The notes under the pieces are model-generated. The model made no database searches, was not told where the DNA came from, and was given only the letters and a program-made list of their open reading frames with translations. This document shows, piece by piece, positions 50,479-62,800 of a DNA stretch of 64,000 nucleotides (the first letter of the stretch is position 1; each line of letters starts with the position of its first letter). The position numbers and the translations under genes were made by a program. The stretch comes from Piper betle (taxonomy: Eukaryota > Streptophyta > Magnoliopsida > Piperales > Piperaceae): NCBI GenBank assembly GCA_033002965.1, contig JAURVB010002707.1, positions 1-64,000 of the forward strand. Direction: 5' to 3'.

Positions 50479-52235
50479 TTAGTTAACATAGCCAGGGCCG
50501 ACAAAGCCCGGGGCAGTGAAGCCGCCGCCGCTGCCGCCGCCACCACTGCCTTCACCGTAGCCGTAGCCGTAGCCGCTGCCACTGCCAACGCCATCAATGC
50601 CTGGGTAGTAGCCGCGTCTCAGCCCGCTAGGACCGAAACCAATTATGCCTGGGGCATTGAAGCCGCCACCGCCGCTGCCACTGCCTTGACCAAAGCCATA
50701 GCCGCTGCCAGCCCCATTCCCTCCAAGACCTGTGTCGAGGCTGCCACTACCACTTCCTTGTCCATAGCCAAAGCTGCTGCCGCCGCTCCCTTGTCCATAG
50801 CCATAGCCGCTACCTGAGCCGCCACCTGAGCTAAAACCGCCGCCGCCACTACCTTGTCCATAGCCATAGCCACTACCCGAGCCGCCAACTGAGTTGAAGC
50901 CGCTGCCGCCGCTCCCTTGGCCATAGCCATAGCCGCCACCTGAGCCGCCACCTGAGTTAACGCCACCGCCACCCCTACCTTGGCCATAGCCATAGCCGCT
51001 ACCTGAGCCGCCACCTGAGTTAAGGCCGCCGCCGCCGCCGCCACTACCTTGGCCATAGCCATAGCCACTGCCACCACTGCCTTGGTCAACGTCGTAGCCA
51101 TACGGGGGGAGATACCCACCAACACCACCATGTACAAGCCCATATCCGGATCCAAATCCAGAACCGGAACCAAATCCGGATCCCGATCCATAACCGGTAC
51201 CCGCACCATATCCGGATCCAATAGCACTTCCACTTCCTATATGGCCCGGTACAAAGCCTGCTATCGGTCCAGACCCGAGACCGATACCATTTCCATGCCC
51301 AACACCAAATCCGGTCCCGACTCCAACACCACGTCCGTTTCCGAAACCAAAGCCTTTTCCATGACCATGCGCTATATTGGTCGTTTGATCGATGTGATGG
51401 TGGCCAGGCCTCGGCAATGGATGTCCATCGGGGAATTGATCGTCCTCATGCGGGGAATTGAGGGTAGAATGGTCAAGATCATCCGACAAGGAACTGAGGG
51501 TAGAATGGTCAAGATCATCCGGCGGGGAACCGAGGGTAGAATGGTCAAGATCGTCAGGCGGGGAACCGAGCGTAGAATGGTCAAGATCATCCGGTAGGGA
51601 ACCGAAGGTAGAATGGTCAAGATTGTCTGACGGGGAACCGATGGTAGAATGGTTAAGATCGTTCGGCAGGGAACCGAGGGTAGAATGATTAAAATTGTTC
51701 GACAGGGAACCAGGGGTAGAATGATCAAGATCATCCGATAGGGAACTGAAGGAACTGAAGGTAGAATGGTCAAGATTGTCTGACGGGGAACCGATGGTAG
51801 AATGGTTAAGATCGTTCGGCAGGGAACCGAGGGTAGAATGATTAAGATTGTTCGGCAAGGAACCAAGGGTAGAATGATCAAGATCGTCCGGCGGGAACCG
51901 AGGATAGAATGATCAAGATCGTCCGGCGGGGAATGGAAGGTAGAATGGTCAAAATGATCCTGTGGCGAAGAAATGGATGCGTCGTGATGATTCTGTGGTA
52001 AAGAAATGGATGTGTCGTGATGGACCTTCGAAATAGGATGAACAAGATGATCCTGTGGCGAAGAAATGGATGGGTCATGGTCCTTCGAAATAGGATGAAC
52101 ATTGTACGATGGAATAATTCGGCTGTCATCAGGTAGTGGAGAAACCACGGATATGTCCGAGAGGATTCGTCCATCAGACAGGCCCATGCTGATCGCCACA
52201 AGGAAGCCAAGATAGAACCATTGTGAACGACCCAT
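50479..52235 (-). CDS. Secreted glycine-rich protein with 12-residue DDLDHSTLGS repeats (copy 1)
   Basis: From the ATG at 52233-52235 it encodes a signal peptide (MGRSQWFYLGFLVAISMGLS) cleaved around SDG. A Ser/His/Asp region follows, then about 14 tandem copies of a 12-residue unit ((L/P)(P/S)DDLDHSTLGS). A short GHGKGFGFGNGRG region and a long Gly-rich domain of GSGYGYGQGSGGGG repeats end in GFVGPGYVN. This is the composition of cell-wall or extracellular structural proteins; no catalytic domain is present. The frame changes near 51890, where a GGCGGG unit is one G shorter than its sister repeats, which again suggests a homopolymer indel. The more upstream TTG in frame is not a plausible start. 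A TATA box lies at 52303-52310. The duplicated partner is at 55961-57370. Confidence 0.75.
51450..51950 (-). repeat. 36-bp coding minisatellite in glycine-rich copy 1
   Basis: About 14 head-to-tail 36-bp units (GAACCGAGGGTAGAATGGTC-like on the plus strand) encode the DDLDHSTLGS repeat. Adjacent higher-order similarity (a pair of units repeated near 51600-51690 and 51770-51860) points to multi-unit duplications. Copy 2 has only one or two units. Confidence 0.9.
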
Positions 52236-52302
52236 TTCAGTACACAAGCCTTTTTTTTCCTGAGTGTGATATATGCCTTAACATGACACGGGAAGTGCCT
52301 TG

Positions 52303-52310
52303 TATTTATA
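52303..52310 (-). promoter_or_regulatory. TATA box of glycine-rich copy 1
   Basis: TATAAATA on the minus strand, about 68 bases before the ATG. The same box and surroundings occur before copy 2. Confidence 0.65.
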
Positions 52311-53149
52311 GATCATGTTGCATGAAATGCATGAAGTATGTCATCGATCCTAAGTAATTGCGTCTAAACAACTTTCAGGTGCCCGGAAGTTAGAGACCAT
52401 GCCGTTCTTATGTTTGACATATAGGAGATGGTGTTCCCGACGAATATTGCATAGTGGTGAGCAATGGGAACGGGATTATTAACTACTAGTTCTTGTTCAT
52501 AACAAAACGAATTTGTTGAACAAGGGACATGCGACCATCCTACCAATGACTAACACGGATACTTCTCTTATTCAAGCAGTTGGTGACTCTATGAGAGCAG
52601 AAACCTTGCCTCATGCTCCTCCTACTCATGTTGTCCAAAGACTCATCTTTTATGTACTTGAACTCGAATTGAATGAACGCTTCCCGCAGGAAAGCATGCA
52701 TATGTTAGGCCCTATTTAGGCACTCATATTTCTCATATTCTATGCATAGTACTTAAAGCCAGCAGAAAGTTTACATTGGCTTTAACACACAAACTGTGAG
52801 ATGTGATGCACTCCTATAATTTTCATGTACCCGAAAGCTGGCTCCAATGACAATCAGCAACAATTCCAAATGACACTCGTTCATTGCAAATCTTCTCGCT
52901 AATTATCTTGCAACATATTTTCGATAGGATATTGGACTAATTTCAAATTCAAACATTCGTACACTAATGGTAGAAAAATGCATACAATCCCAGAGAAGAT
53001 AAAGCTCCGCTCAAAATACATGTAAATTAACGTCTATAAGAACGCTTATCTCAGAAAATAATTTTCTTTAAAGAAAATGTTTCAGACCACAGATGACGTT
53101 TAAAATGTTGTCTGTGTTGCTGCAGGTAATTGTTGAAAGAGAGGTGATG

Positions 53150-53545
53150 TCACTTCATACAACAATGGCGACATAAGTACACCACTGCGCCAATCTGTCG
53201 AAGAAAAAACGAGCTTAATGACCAAATATTGGTCACAGGAAGCCGCATTTATTCTACACATGTACAATTGGAAGGTGCCCAACTATTTACTTGAAGAGTA
53301 AACGTTAAACTAAATAAATGTTAACGTGAAAGAAAAAGGACTTAATAATCTCAAATTCACATTTAATTTTAAAGAAAAAAACAGAATCATCTAAACATAG
53401 CAACATGCAGAACTCACAGCTCTCAGCTGCTGAATGGACTTATAAAGAGCTGTCTTGGGCGCGCGCACAAATAACCACAGCGAAGTAGTCTGCCTTGGCA
53501 TTTCCATGGCCCTTACAGAAAACTGGACTAATGGTCGGTCCCTGA
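53150..53545 (-). pseudogene. HISN1: Duplicated, broken 3' end of HISN1
   Basis: Exon 10 of the histidine gene reappears at 53418-53541 with a 4-bp insertion in a GCGCGC run (VICVPKKAL is disrupted). Exon 11 reappears from 53194 leftward as an IGGSGVLMSPL-like start with a 1-base loss and no FDEETPRW end. The exon order, intron and flanking DNA match 58153-58615, so it came by DNA duplication rather than reverse transcription. Non-functional. Confidence 0.85.
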
Positions 53546-54000
53546 ATGGTGAATAAAGATAAGGAGCATCTTGAGCCAAGCATAAAAGGCTTATTAATTG
53601 ATTAAATCACGCCACATAACAGGAATAGAGCAGACTGCATGGCAGCAATATATAGAGTTAAACAACTAAGATGAAAACGTTATGGTGTTAAGCGGTGCAC
53701 AATGTTATTTGAAAGAAAAAAGAAAAATATCCAAGTGGTTAATTTTTTTAATGGAATCTCAACAGATTTCTTTTCTATTGCACTAAACAACAACACCGAC
53801 ACGTTCCTGCTACACACCAGTGGGATCTAGGAGGTCTTCTATACAAAGTGGAACCATAAAGCTGCATAGCTTCATAGATTTTAAGGAGACGCAAATGAAG
53901 TCCTTCAGATGTAGATACTTGAAATGAAATGAAACCTAAAATCTCTCTTCCCAAAACAATATTGGAGAGGAAAAATGGCAGCTATCACTTTATTTACATA

Positions 54001-54560
54001 AAAATGACATAAAACCTAAAATCTCTCTTCCTCACCTTGTTCGTTGTGTGTGCTTGATGCTGCCTTGTTGTATGTTTTACATTTTTTAATGATTTTTTAC
54101 TTGTAGCTAATTGAATTAGGAGTAAAAGGTGGTAATTTTATAATTTTTTAATGTGTAAATTAATCGTTATATATTTTTAAACGCTCGGCGGTCACTTTTT
54201 TGCACAAATTTAGTAGAAACTTCATAAGAAATGTTCGATATCCTGGTGTCCTAGGTGTAGAGAAACCACACCAATACATCATCTGTGAAACCCGCACCTA
54301 AAATTTTCAATCACTCGCCTATTCTCTCAGTTCAACTAGTCCAACATTAGCCAGATCATTCAACTAATGTGATGTAAATCAGCCCATAGGCTCCCATTTT
54401 TAATGAGATTCTGAATTAGTTTGATAACCAAAAGTCCCCGTATTAGGTGCAATTAGATTTTTTGGTCCATCACATTCATGCAAGACTTGACAAAAGAATA
54501 CCCAACAATTGTTAAATTTTATAAATAGACCGAGAGATTTCAAACCTTATTCCTACATGA
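54001..54560. other. Intergenic, no gene seen
   Basis: Unique-looking AT-rich DNA between the duplicated unit and the mitochondrial-like block. A TGTGAAACCCGCACC phrase near 54285 could be an LTR edge, but no partner was found. Confidence 0.4.
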
Positions 54561-55960
54561 CCCGATTAATTCAATCAGGCACATGGAAGGTCTTATGCCT
54601 ATCTTTGCTCTTATACATGCTACAACTGCGGTTGCTCACATCCATAGCCATAAGCACTTAATGAAACTAGAATAGATATTTTTTATTGGACATACAGCCT
54701 TAGCTACCAGAATCCATAATCGAATGTGATAAACATAGAAAAATCAGAAAAAAATTTATCCGAGGGATGGAAGGGCATAGGCCTTTCTTTGGTACCCCTT
54801 TTCTCTTCCCCAGGGATCTCAGACGAGGGAACCCTAGGGGAGCGGACTCTCTTGCTCAGGTGGGTGCTTTCATGTAAGGGAGAACGATCAGGGTGGATAG
54901 GCCTACAAAGGACACCCATTAGGGTAGTTCTCCAGAAGCCTATGATGGTCACCCTTCAAAGAAAGCTCATTTCATCATCATAGCAAATCCCATTAATTGT
55001 TAACCTTCTAAGACCCCCATCTAGAGTAGCTAGAATTTGCTCTAAGCAACTAGTTAGTGTTCAATCCGGACTGCCCTTCTGCAAAGCTAGGGATCACCTA
55101 ATGAATGGTCTCGAGATTATCAGCTAAGAAATACGGTAGTGCCGTGTTTCCCTGCCCTTTGTTCCGCTCTCAAATCCCAGAACTTATACCTTCGCTCGAT
55201 GAGAAAATGGATGAGATTGTATAAGATGAACCTATAAAATCCCTTAAATTCTATCCGGCTACACCCTTTATCTCAAGTTTCGGATTGAACGAATCCAGAA
55301 TCCTAGCCTTAGGCCTGTGAAGCTAATAAATGTGTAAAATAGATTGCTAATCGGCAAACCTTGGATCGCGCTACTCTTCTCGCTTAGCGCACGAGCACCT
55401 TTGCTCCAGCTGCGCATAGGTTCTTCGCGCACAAGTGTGACCTCTCCTTCCGCTCTACACCCATCCCACAAGTATATACTTTAGAAAAAAACATAAGGGG
55501 TGTCTTGTTCAAATCGTTGGTCCAGAATTGGACGTAACCTCTCCTCGCCCGTGGGGGGTTCAAAATAAGAGACCAGTCTTTGATCAGTTGGGCAAGTGAC
55601 CACATTACTGTTATTTCCTTTCCCTCCCTCGTACAAATCTCCCGAGCCTACGACCAGTCAGTTAATTGCCGACCATTCTATCCTACTTTCCGAACAAAAG
55701 ATTGACACAAGAAGCCGAAGCAGAAAGCCCACATACATGTACTAGGCTTAACTTGCTGTATTCACCCCCTCCTGTCAAGCTAGCTATTCCAGAGGAAAGG
55801 GCGCATGCACACTCAAATGGCACTGGAACTTCGGCATCCCCCTTTTTGTCTTTCTGATGTGCCTTGATGAAGCCTTAGCGCACAAGTGAGCGCTGAGGCG
55901 GAAGCAAGCACCTGCGAAGGTTGAGCCAGAAGCAAGGCCTTAGAGCGCAGAAGCGTGAAG
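54560..55960. other. Probable nuclear insert of mitochondrial intergenic DNA (NUMT)
   Basis: Base composition shifts to nearly even, with low-repeat, non-coding sequence whose style (GCGCACAAGTGAGCGCTGAG, CGAAGCAGAAAGCCCAC, CCTAGGGGAGCGGACTC) resembles angiosperm mitochondrial spacers. No nuclear-type element or reading frame is recognised. It ends abruptly at 55960, where the glycine-rich copy 2 begins mid-gene, so the insertion or its breakpoint removed that gene's 3' end. The origin is inferred from sequence style only. Confidence 0.4.
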
Positions 55961-57370
55961 CCGCCACAGCCACTACCTTGGCCAAAGCCGTAGCCGCCGC
56001 CAGCCCAATTCCCACCAAGGCCCTTGTCGAACCCGCTGCCACCTCTTCCTTGTCCATAGCCGAAGCTGCTGCCAACATCTTATTTGAAGTTGCTGCCACG
56101 GCTCCCTTGACCATAGCCGTAGCCGCTACCAAAGCCACCACCAGGGGTCAAAATAGTTGTTATTAGGGCCGATAATTAAGCGAGTTAACTCGTGATTATT
56201 TAGTATTCGGCTTGGTTCGAATCGACTCGAAATTCGATATTTAAATACTCGAACTCGAACTCAATTTAAACTTAAATCTTTAGAGTCATATTTGAATAAG
56301 GCAGTGTTCGACTCGAGTCGACTCGATTATAACTTGAACTCAACTCGAAATTGACTCGAATTCGACTCGTTAAAATAATATAATATTATAATATTTATAT
56401 TATATATATATATACTAATAAGTTTAATTATAACTAATTATATTTATTTATATACAATATAATAACAAAGTAGTGAGATAACTTAGATAGGAGGTATTGA
56501 AGTTCACAGCCTGAAATTTTTTTAAGTGAGTTACTTTTAACTTTATAATCGAATCAATTTTGAGCTCACAAACAAGTTGGGTTCGAACTCATCAAAATTA
56601 AACAGTTTAAATGTATTTGATCTCGAGCTAAGCTCAAACAATATAAAAGATATTGGGGTTGAGTTCGAGCATATACGTTCAAAACTCGTTCGATCTCGAG
56701 CCGAGTTCAAACGAACTTCAAACTATTCGAGCCGAGTTCGAACACAAGTTAAGCTCGGTTTGCTCACTCGTTTAACAGCCTTAGTACCAATGCGGGGGAG
56801 ATACTCACCACCACCACCACCTTGTACAAGACCATATTCGGATCCAGATCCAGAACCAAATCCGGATCCAGATCCATAACCGGTACCTCCACCATATCCG
56901 GATCCAATAACACTTCCACTTCCTATACGGCCCCGTCCGAAGCCTGTTATTGTTGGAGACCCAAGACCGATACCGTTTCCATACCCAACACCAGATCTGG
57001 TGCCATGCCCAATGCCACGTCCGTTTCCGACGCCAAAGCCTTCTCCATGACCATGCCTTCTATTGGCCGTTTGATCGATGTGAGGGCCAGAACTCGGCAA
57101 TGAGTGTCCATCCGGGAAGTGATCGTTATCCGGCCGGGAACCGAGGGTAGAATGGTCAAGATCATCGGGTGGCGAAGAAATAGATAGGCCATAGACCTTC
57201 GCAATAGGATGAATATTGTACCACGGAGCAATTGGGCTGAGGACGCCCTCAATGTCCATCTCATCGGGTGTTGGAGAAAACACGGATATGTCCAAGAGGA
57301 TTCGTCCATCAGACAGGCCCGTGCTGATCGCCACAAGGAAACCAAGACAGAGCCATTGCGAACGACGCAT
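55961..57370 (-). pseudogene. Glycine-rich protein copy 2, interrupted and 3'-truncated
   Basis: From the ATG (57368-57370) it starts MRRSQWLCLGFLVAISTGLSDGRIL, nearly identical to copy 1. It keeps one PDDLDHSTLGS unit, HFPDGHSLPSSGPHIDQTANRRHGHGEGFGVGNGRG and the beginning of the Gly-rich domain (GSGYGGGTGYGSGSGFGSGSG). At 56783 an insertion of about 620 bp cuts it; the remaining Gly-rich codons (55961-56163) are shifted, shortened and end at the mitochondrial-like block. Much of the Gly-rich repeat domain is missing. The first exon-like part could still give a short secreted protein of about 190 residues. Confidence 0.75.
56164..56783. mobile_element. hAT-like MITE inside glycine-rich copy 2
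   Basis: Inverted ends TAGGGCCGATAATTAAGCGAG and (reversed) TAAGGCTGTTAAACGAG, with CTCGAA/TTCGAG motifs throughout, as in hAT elements. The 8-bp flanks agree at only half of the positions, so the duplication has decayed or a deletion occurred. The host gene continues on both sides. No coding. Confidence 0.65.
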
Positions 57371-57436
57371 TTCAGTACACCAGCCTTTTTCTATCGAGTG
57401 TGATATATGCCTTGACATGACACGGGAAGTGCCTTG

Positions 57437-57444
57437 TATTTATA
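57437..57444 (-). promoter_or_regulatory. TATA box of glycine-rich copy 2
   Basis: TATAAATA, same spacing and context as in copy 1. The core promoter is conserved even though the gene body is broken. Confidence 0.6.
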
Positions 57445-58152
57445 GATCATGTTGCATGAAATGTATGAAGTATGTCATCCATCCCAAGTAATTGCGCCTC
57501 TTCAAGGGACATGTCGACTATCTTCACCAATGAGTAACACGTCTACTACTCTTATTCAGGCAGGTGGTTGGTCCAATGAATATCAGAAACCTTGCCTCAT
57601 GCTTCTATTCATTTTGGCCAAAATCTCATCCTTTTATGTACTTTTAACTCAAATTGAATACGAGCTTCACGTAGTACTTCTCATATTCCATGCATAGTTT
57701 AAAGCCAGCAGAAAGGTTACATTGGCCTTGACTTGCAAAAATGTGAGATGTTATGCTCTCTTATAGTTACCAGTATCCAAACGCTGCTCCTGCATATTGC
57801 TGCTCCAATGACAATCTGCAACAATTCAGAACGGCACACTCGTTCCTGGCAAATCTTCTCTCCTTACCAAGGATTCTCCCTAGACACCAATTATCTGGAC
57901 GGATATTCGATAGGGCACTCGACTAATTTCAAATTCACATAGAAAAATGTATACAATCCCCGAGAGAACAAAAAACTGCGCTCAAAGTACATGTAAGTTA
58001 ACATCTATAATAACACTCAATCTCACAAAATAAAGTTTAAAAGAAAAAATTGGTACAGATGACGTTGGAAATGTTGGCGTTGCAGCAGGTGCCGGAACAC
58101 GTGAAAATAGAGTATCCTAATACGATTGGAAAAGGAGAGTTCACTTGATACA

Positions 58153-59834
58153 TCAAATTCCAAGTTTATCCAGTAAAATGGGCCATCTTGGAGTTTCCTC
58201 ATCAAATATGTAAGTCAATGGTGACACAAGTACGCCACTGCCTCCAATCTATAAAGAAAAAATGCTCAATCACCAAATACTGGCACGGGAACCCCCATTT
58301 ATTTTGACGCTAGAAAGGTGATAGGAAACAAGAAAAAAAACATAATTGTGAGAACATGTACAATTAGAAGATTCCTAACTAGTTATCCGAAGTGTAAACT
58401 TTAAACTAAACGAACCTGACATGAATGAATAAAGAAATTAAAGAAAAAAGCAGAATCATGAGAATCATCTAAAGATAGCAATATGCAGAACTCACAGCTC
58501 TAAGCTGCAGAATGGACTTATAAAGAGCTTTCTTGGGCACACAAATAACTACAGCAAAGTAGTCTGCTTTGACATTTCCATGGTGCTTACAGAAGACTGG
58601 ACTTATGGTTGGTCCCTGGATGGTGAATAAAGATAATGAGCATCTTAGAGACAAGCATAAAAGGCTTATTAATTGATTAAATCATGCTATATAACAGGAA
58701 ATAGCGCAGACAGCAAGTCAGAAATATATAGAATCAAATCTCAAGATGAAAACATTTTGGTCTTAAGCGGTGCACAATGTTATTTAATAGAGCAAACATA
58801 AAAATATTCAAGCGGTCAATTTTATAATGGAATCTCAACACATTTCTTTCCCATTACATTATACAACAACACTGACACGCTCCTACTACACACTGGTGGG
58901 GCCTAGGAGGTCTTCTACACAAAGTAAAACAGCGAAGCTAGCTAGCTTCATAGATTTGGGGCCTAGTAATGCTTATCAAAGAGAAGCAAATGAAGTCCTT
59001 GAAGGCATACATAATAAAATCTCTTTCCTCACATGAATATTGGGGAGGAAAAGTTCAGCTGTAACTTTATTGACTATTATACAAATTTGCCAACCACAAT
59101 TTCATGAGCATGATCATTCACAGAATTCAGGCAATTACCTGCAGTCCTGATAATGTAGGTTGGCTAAGGACTCTCTCTGCCACTTCTTCGGCACTTCTAC
59201 CCCGCATATTTGCAGTCACCTTACGATCACAACACCAAATAGGATGTATGCGCTTAGAACTGAAACACCATAAAATATTAACACATTGAAAATTAAAGAA
59301 GAGAAGCCAAATCTATTTTCTTCAAGCTACCGTGAACTGATCTAAGGCCCGTAAATGTGCCTCCAATCGCTCCAGCATCTCATGTGTGACGTCTAGAACA
59401 CCTTTACGTTGAACCAATGATTTCCTACTCGCAACAAGAACAGCCTGCAGACAGCTATGTTCTTCATCATTTATCATTTAAGTTTCATGCGGATTCAAAT
59501 CCAGGCTATCGAAAAAATAGTGATAGAACACCTGGCTTTCTAAGACAACTCCACCTTCAATTTCTTTCAGGTTATTTTCGCGCAATGTAGTTCCGCTGCT
59601 CACTAAATCTATAATACCATCTGCTATACCCATCTAAACAAAGCAAATGACAGATGAGCAGTGTGCATGGACTAGAGGAGCTTAAACAACTTCTGGACAA
59701 GAAAACAACGCATCCTAAACAAGCAAATAGAAACTCTGGTGCTGAAAACTAGAGTTTCAAAAGAAAATAAATAAAAAGAACAAACAAGAAAAAAGAAAAA
59801 AGTCACAAAACAATAAAAAATTAAGACTTCAAAA

Positions 59835-59871
<37 letters not shown>

Positions 59872-62800
59872 GCAACGTGCACCCAAAAGGCTAAAACATA
59901 CAAAGCAACAACAAATTTGTCAGTTTTTCACAATCCAATAATAAGGTGTGAAAACAAATAGTCCAGTGAACAATACACTTACTGATATCACATTGAAGAC
60001 AAAAATATAGTTGCACGAGATGATGAGAATTCCAACTAAAGTGGATAAAAAGTAGAAGATCCATTGAAAAAAAGCAAAAAAATTACTTTGAATTCAAAAC
60101 AAGAATGTCATCATAATCATTTCGACATCCCAGTAAGTGGCATAAAAAACATTTCTTATGATGGATCATTTTCTAACATTCAAATGGATAACATAGAATC
60201 CACATGAGAACAGAGTAGCCATAGGTTCTCTCAAACTGAACGCCAGCCACTAAATAGCATTATACAAGCATGTACTCCACTCATAAACGTTAGAAGGAAA
60301 AGATTCTTACTGCTGGTGCTGCTTCCAGTGCTCCATCTGCTGTGGAAAATGTTACATACTTTAAGCCTTTATCATTGACAAACTTGGGACCCAACTGTGC
60401 AAATGAAGACCTGATTAACATTGATGTGATGACTATATATAGGCATGCATCGAACACAACTGTATGAATGCAGAAATACAAAAGTAGATATACACAAGGA
60501 CACCAATAAGCAGGGATGTGAAAATACTCAACTTACATAGGTAAATCCGGTGACTACCCTGAAAGGCCTTTCTTCACTCCATTGAGACATTTGAGCCAGC
60601 TTATCGAGAGAATTGACATTTTCAAAAATCCCATATTTAGGGATCTGATAGATCAGAGACAGTAAGTATCATCAAAGACATTTGTCGGCATCTAAAAGAT
60701 CAACATTGCATAATACTTACTGCTAGTGACAATCGACAATCTCCATATCCAAGGGTGTCGTGGACTATGATAAGATCTTCATTGTCCTATCAAAATCGAC
60801 ACCAACAATATCAAGCATATATTTACATAACTAAAAATTTTACTCGAATATATAAATAATAGCAAATACTATTATTTCCTAAAAAGATCAATTAGGGAAG
60901 ACATAAGCAAATGTTTGAATGTGTTTCCATATTATACTCCATAATGTAGAGTTTAAAGATGCATACAAACAGCTCTGTCAAAACACCATGCAAAGCTACC
61001 AGCAAATAGCAAGGAGAATCCTTTAGTCACGTTTATGATGCGGGAAAGAAATTAAATTCATCAGTACTTCTATTTTGAGAAGTATTTTATTTTAAACATG
61101 TTTCTTATTTTCGTTTGCCTAGGAGCCTTATAATTGGTAATGATATTCTAGAGTCTTTTCATTCAAGCCATTAGTAGAATATGGATTTTGGGTTTAGACT
61201 ATAAATATGGCTTTAAGACTTTTATGTAAAGTTGGTTTAAATTATACATAGTTTTGCTTGATTATCTCTCTCATTCCTCTTTGATTTGTTTTATTCTCTC
61301 CATTTCACCTTAATTTTTGTCCTCTGATCATTCATCTATTTTTCCAGAGCTAAACGTCCACTAGTTTCATTTCCTAAAAGAGAAGGAAGATGCAATACAA
61401 ACTTTTAATTGAAAGTTGTGGACAACCATTATCATTATTACAGCCTCCTCCATCTGTTCAAATGAACAGGAATATCATCACAGATCGCCATTTTCTCAAA
61501 TTATATGTCACCTCAATGCCCAAATAACATATTTTAATCTCTTCTTGCCACTTTTATCCAAGTATGTTCAAGCATTCATTCATTGTCTCTGAAAAAAGTA
61601 TTTGGCCTTGTGCATGATAAAACCACCTTGGGAAACTTTTTGTACGATATTTGTTATGTAATTCAATTTGAAATTTTGCTAACATGAAAATCAACACAAG
61701 TATTCTTCTTTTTTCTTCCTCATACAAACCATAACATTTTCATTTACATAAATGTTCATTATATATGGCTCTATAGAGAACAAAAAACTGGGCTACAGTT
61801 TAATAGTCACTTTCATTTATTGAGAATATGTCAACCACAACATACAGGAACTACGTAGCTGAGTATACCTGCCCATACTCACCGACCGTGTCAAGACCAA
61901 CTATCCCAAGGTCTAGATCACCAGAAAGCAACTTGCGGACAATGTCTTTTGGTCGTTGAAACCAGACCTCAAGAGCAGAAAGCTGTAGAATGGAAGTAAG
62001 GATATTGATATTAAATGCCATGCAATAAACACTACATGCAACTCCCAAAGTAATTAGAGGAATCAGAAAATTCAAAGTGATACTAGGCTAAAAACGAGGC
62101 AAGGACAACATTAACAAGGCCTCACATATCTTTGCCTCACATAATATGGTATGAAAGTTTCTCATGACAACAAAATAAAATGTTGGACCCATGATAAACT
62201 AGGAAAGATGGCTAAATGTATTTGAAAACCTCCAACCCTGTAAAAGAGGTATACAATGCCTTCTAATTTTACAACGTTTATAACTTGTGTAATACTAAGG
62301 ATGGTTTTAACTATAATAAGATTGTTACATCAGCCTCACTACTTCCATGCTCATAAAAGAGGAGTACAACACATTCCTTACAATTTTCTACAAAAAATTG
62401 TATGTAACGTCAGTAATTCAACATCACTCAAAATAAGTAACTAAGGAGCTCATACTAGAATGCAACAGAATCGTTGAATTTCTTAATATCCAAAGACGCC
62501 CTCTAGGCATCCCAACATTCTGCATTCTTCACAGTTAATTAGCTCACTGAATACACTTTTAAGACTTTGAGAAAGCTGAATTAACAAGATAAACGCTACC
62601 ATTTCAACTAGAAACAATGATAACGAAAAAACCCACTAATTTGACCAAAACAAATTCTGCACATTTGACAAAAACGAATCTAACAGGAGCTCTTTTCAAA
62701 CCTGAGGAATCTCCGCAACGTACTGCCGCGGATTCACCTGCCGCACCGACAACTGGCAATCCTAACGCCAAAAAGATCAAACTTTTAAGCAATCATACTC

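Larger units (their letters stand above)
50660..54000. repeat. Segmental duplication, unit A
   Basis: Contains glycine-rich copy 1, its upstream region and the HISN1 3' remnant, then non-coding DNA. Unit B (55961-59080) has the same order and orientation. Shared stretches include the GAACTCACAGCTCTxAGCTGC splice region and AATGGAATCTCAACA near 53752 and 58827. Confidence 0.85.
55961..59080. repeat. Segmental duplication, unit B
   Basis: Glycine-rich copy 2 plus exons 10-11 of the functional HISN1 gene and the intron beyond. It is the likely parental arrangement because HISN1 is complete here. Similarity to unit A ends around 59080, inside intron 9 of HISN1. Confidence 0.85.

Noticed and set aside
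50353..51597. Plus-strand Ala/Thr-rich frames
   Set aside because: Antisense of the glycine codons (GGN read backwards) and of the 36-bp repeat.
55384..55605. Possible mitochondrial protein gene in the organelle-like block
   Set aside because: The 73-codon frame matches no mitochondrial protein I recognise; the block looks like spacer DNA.
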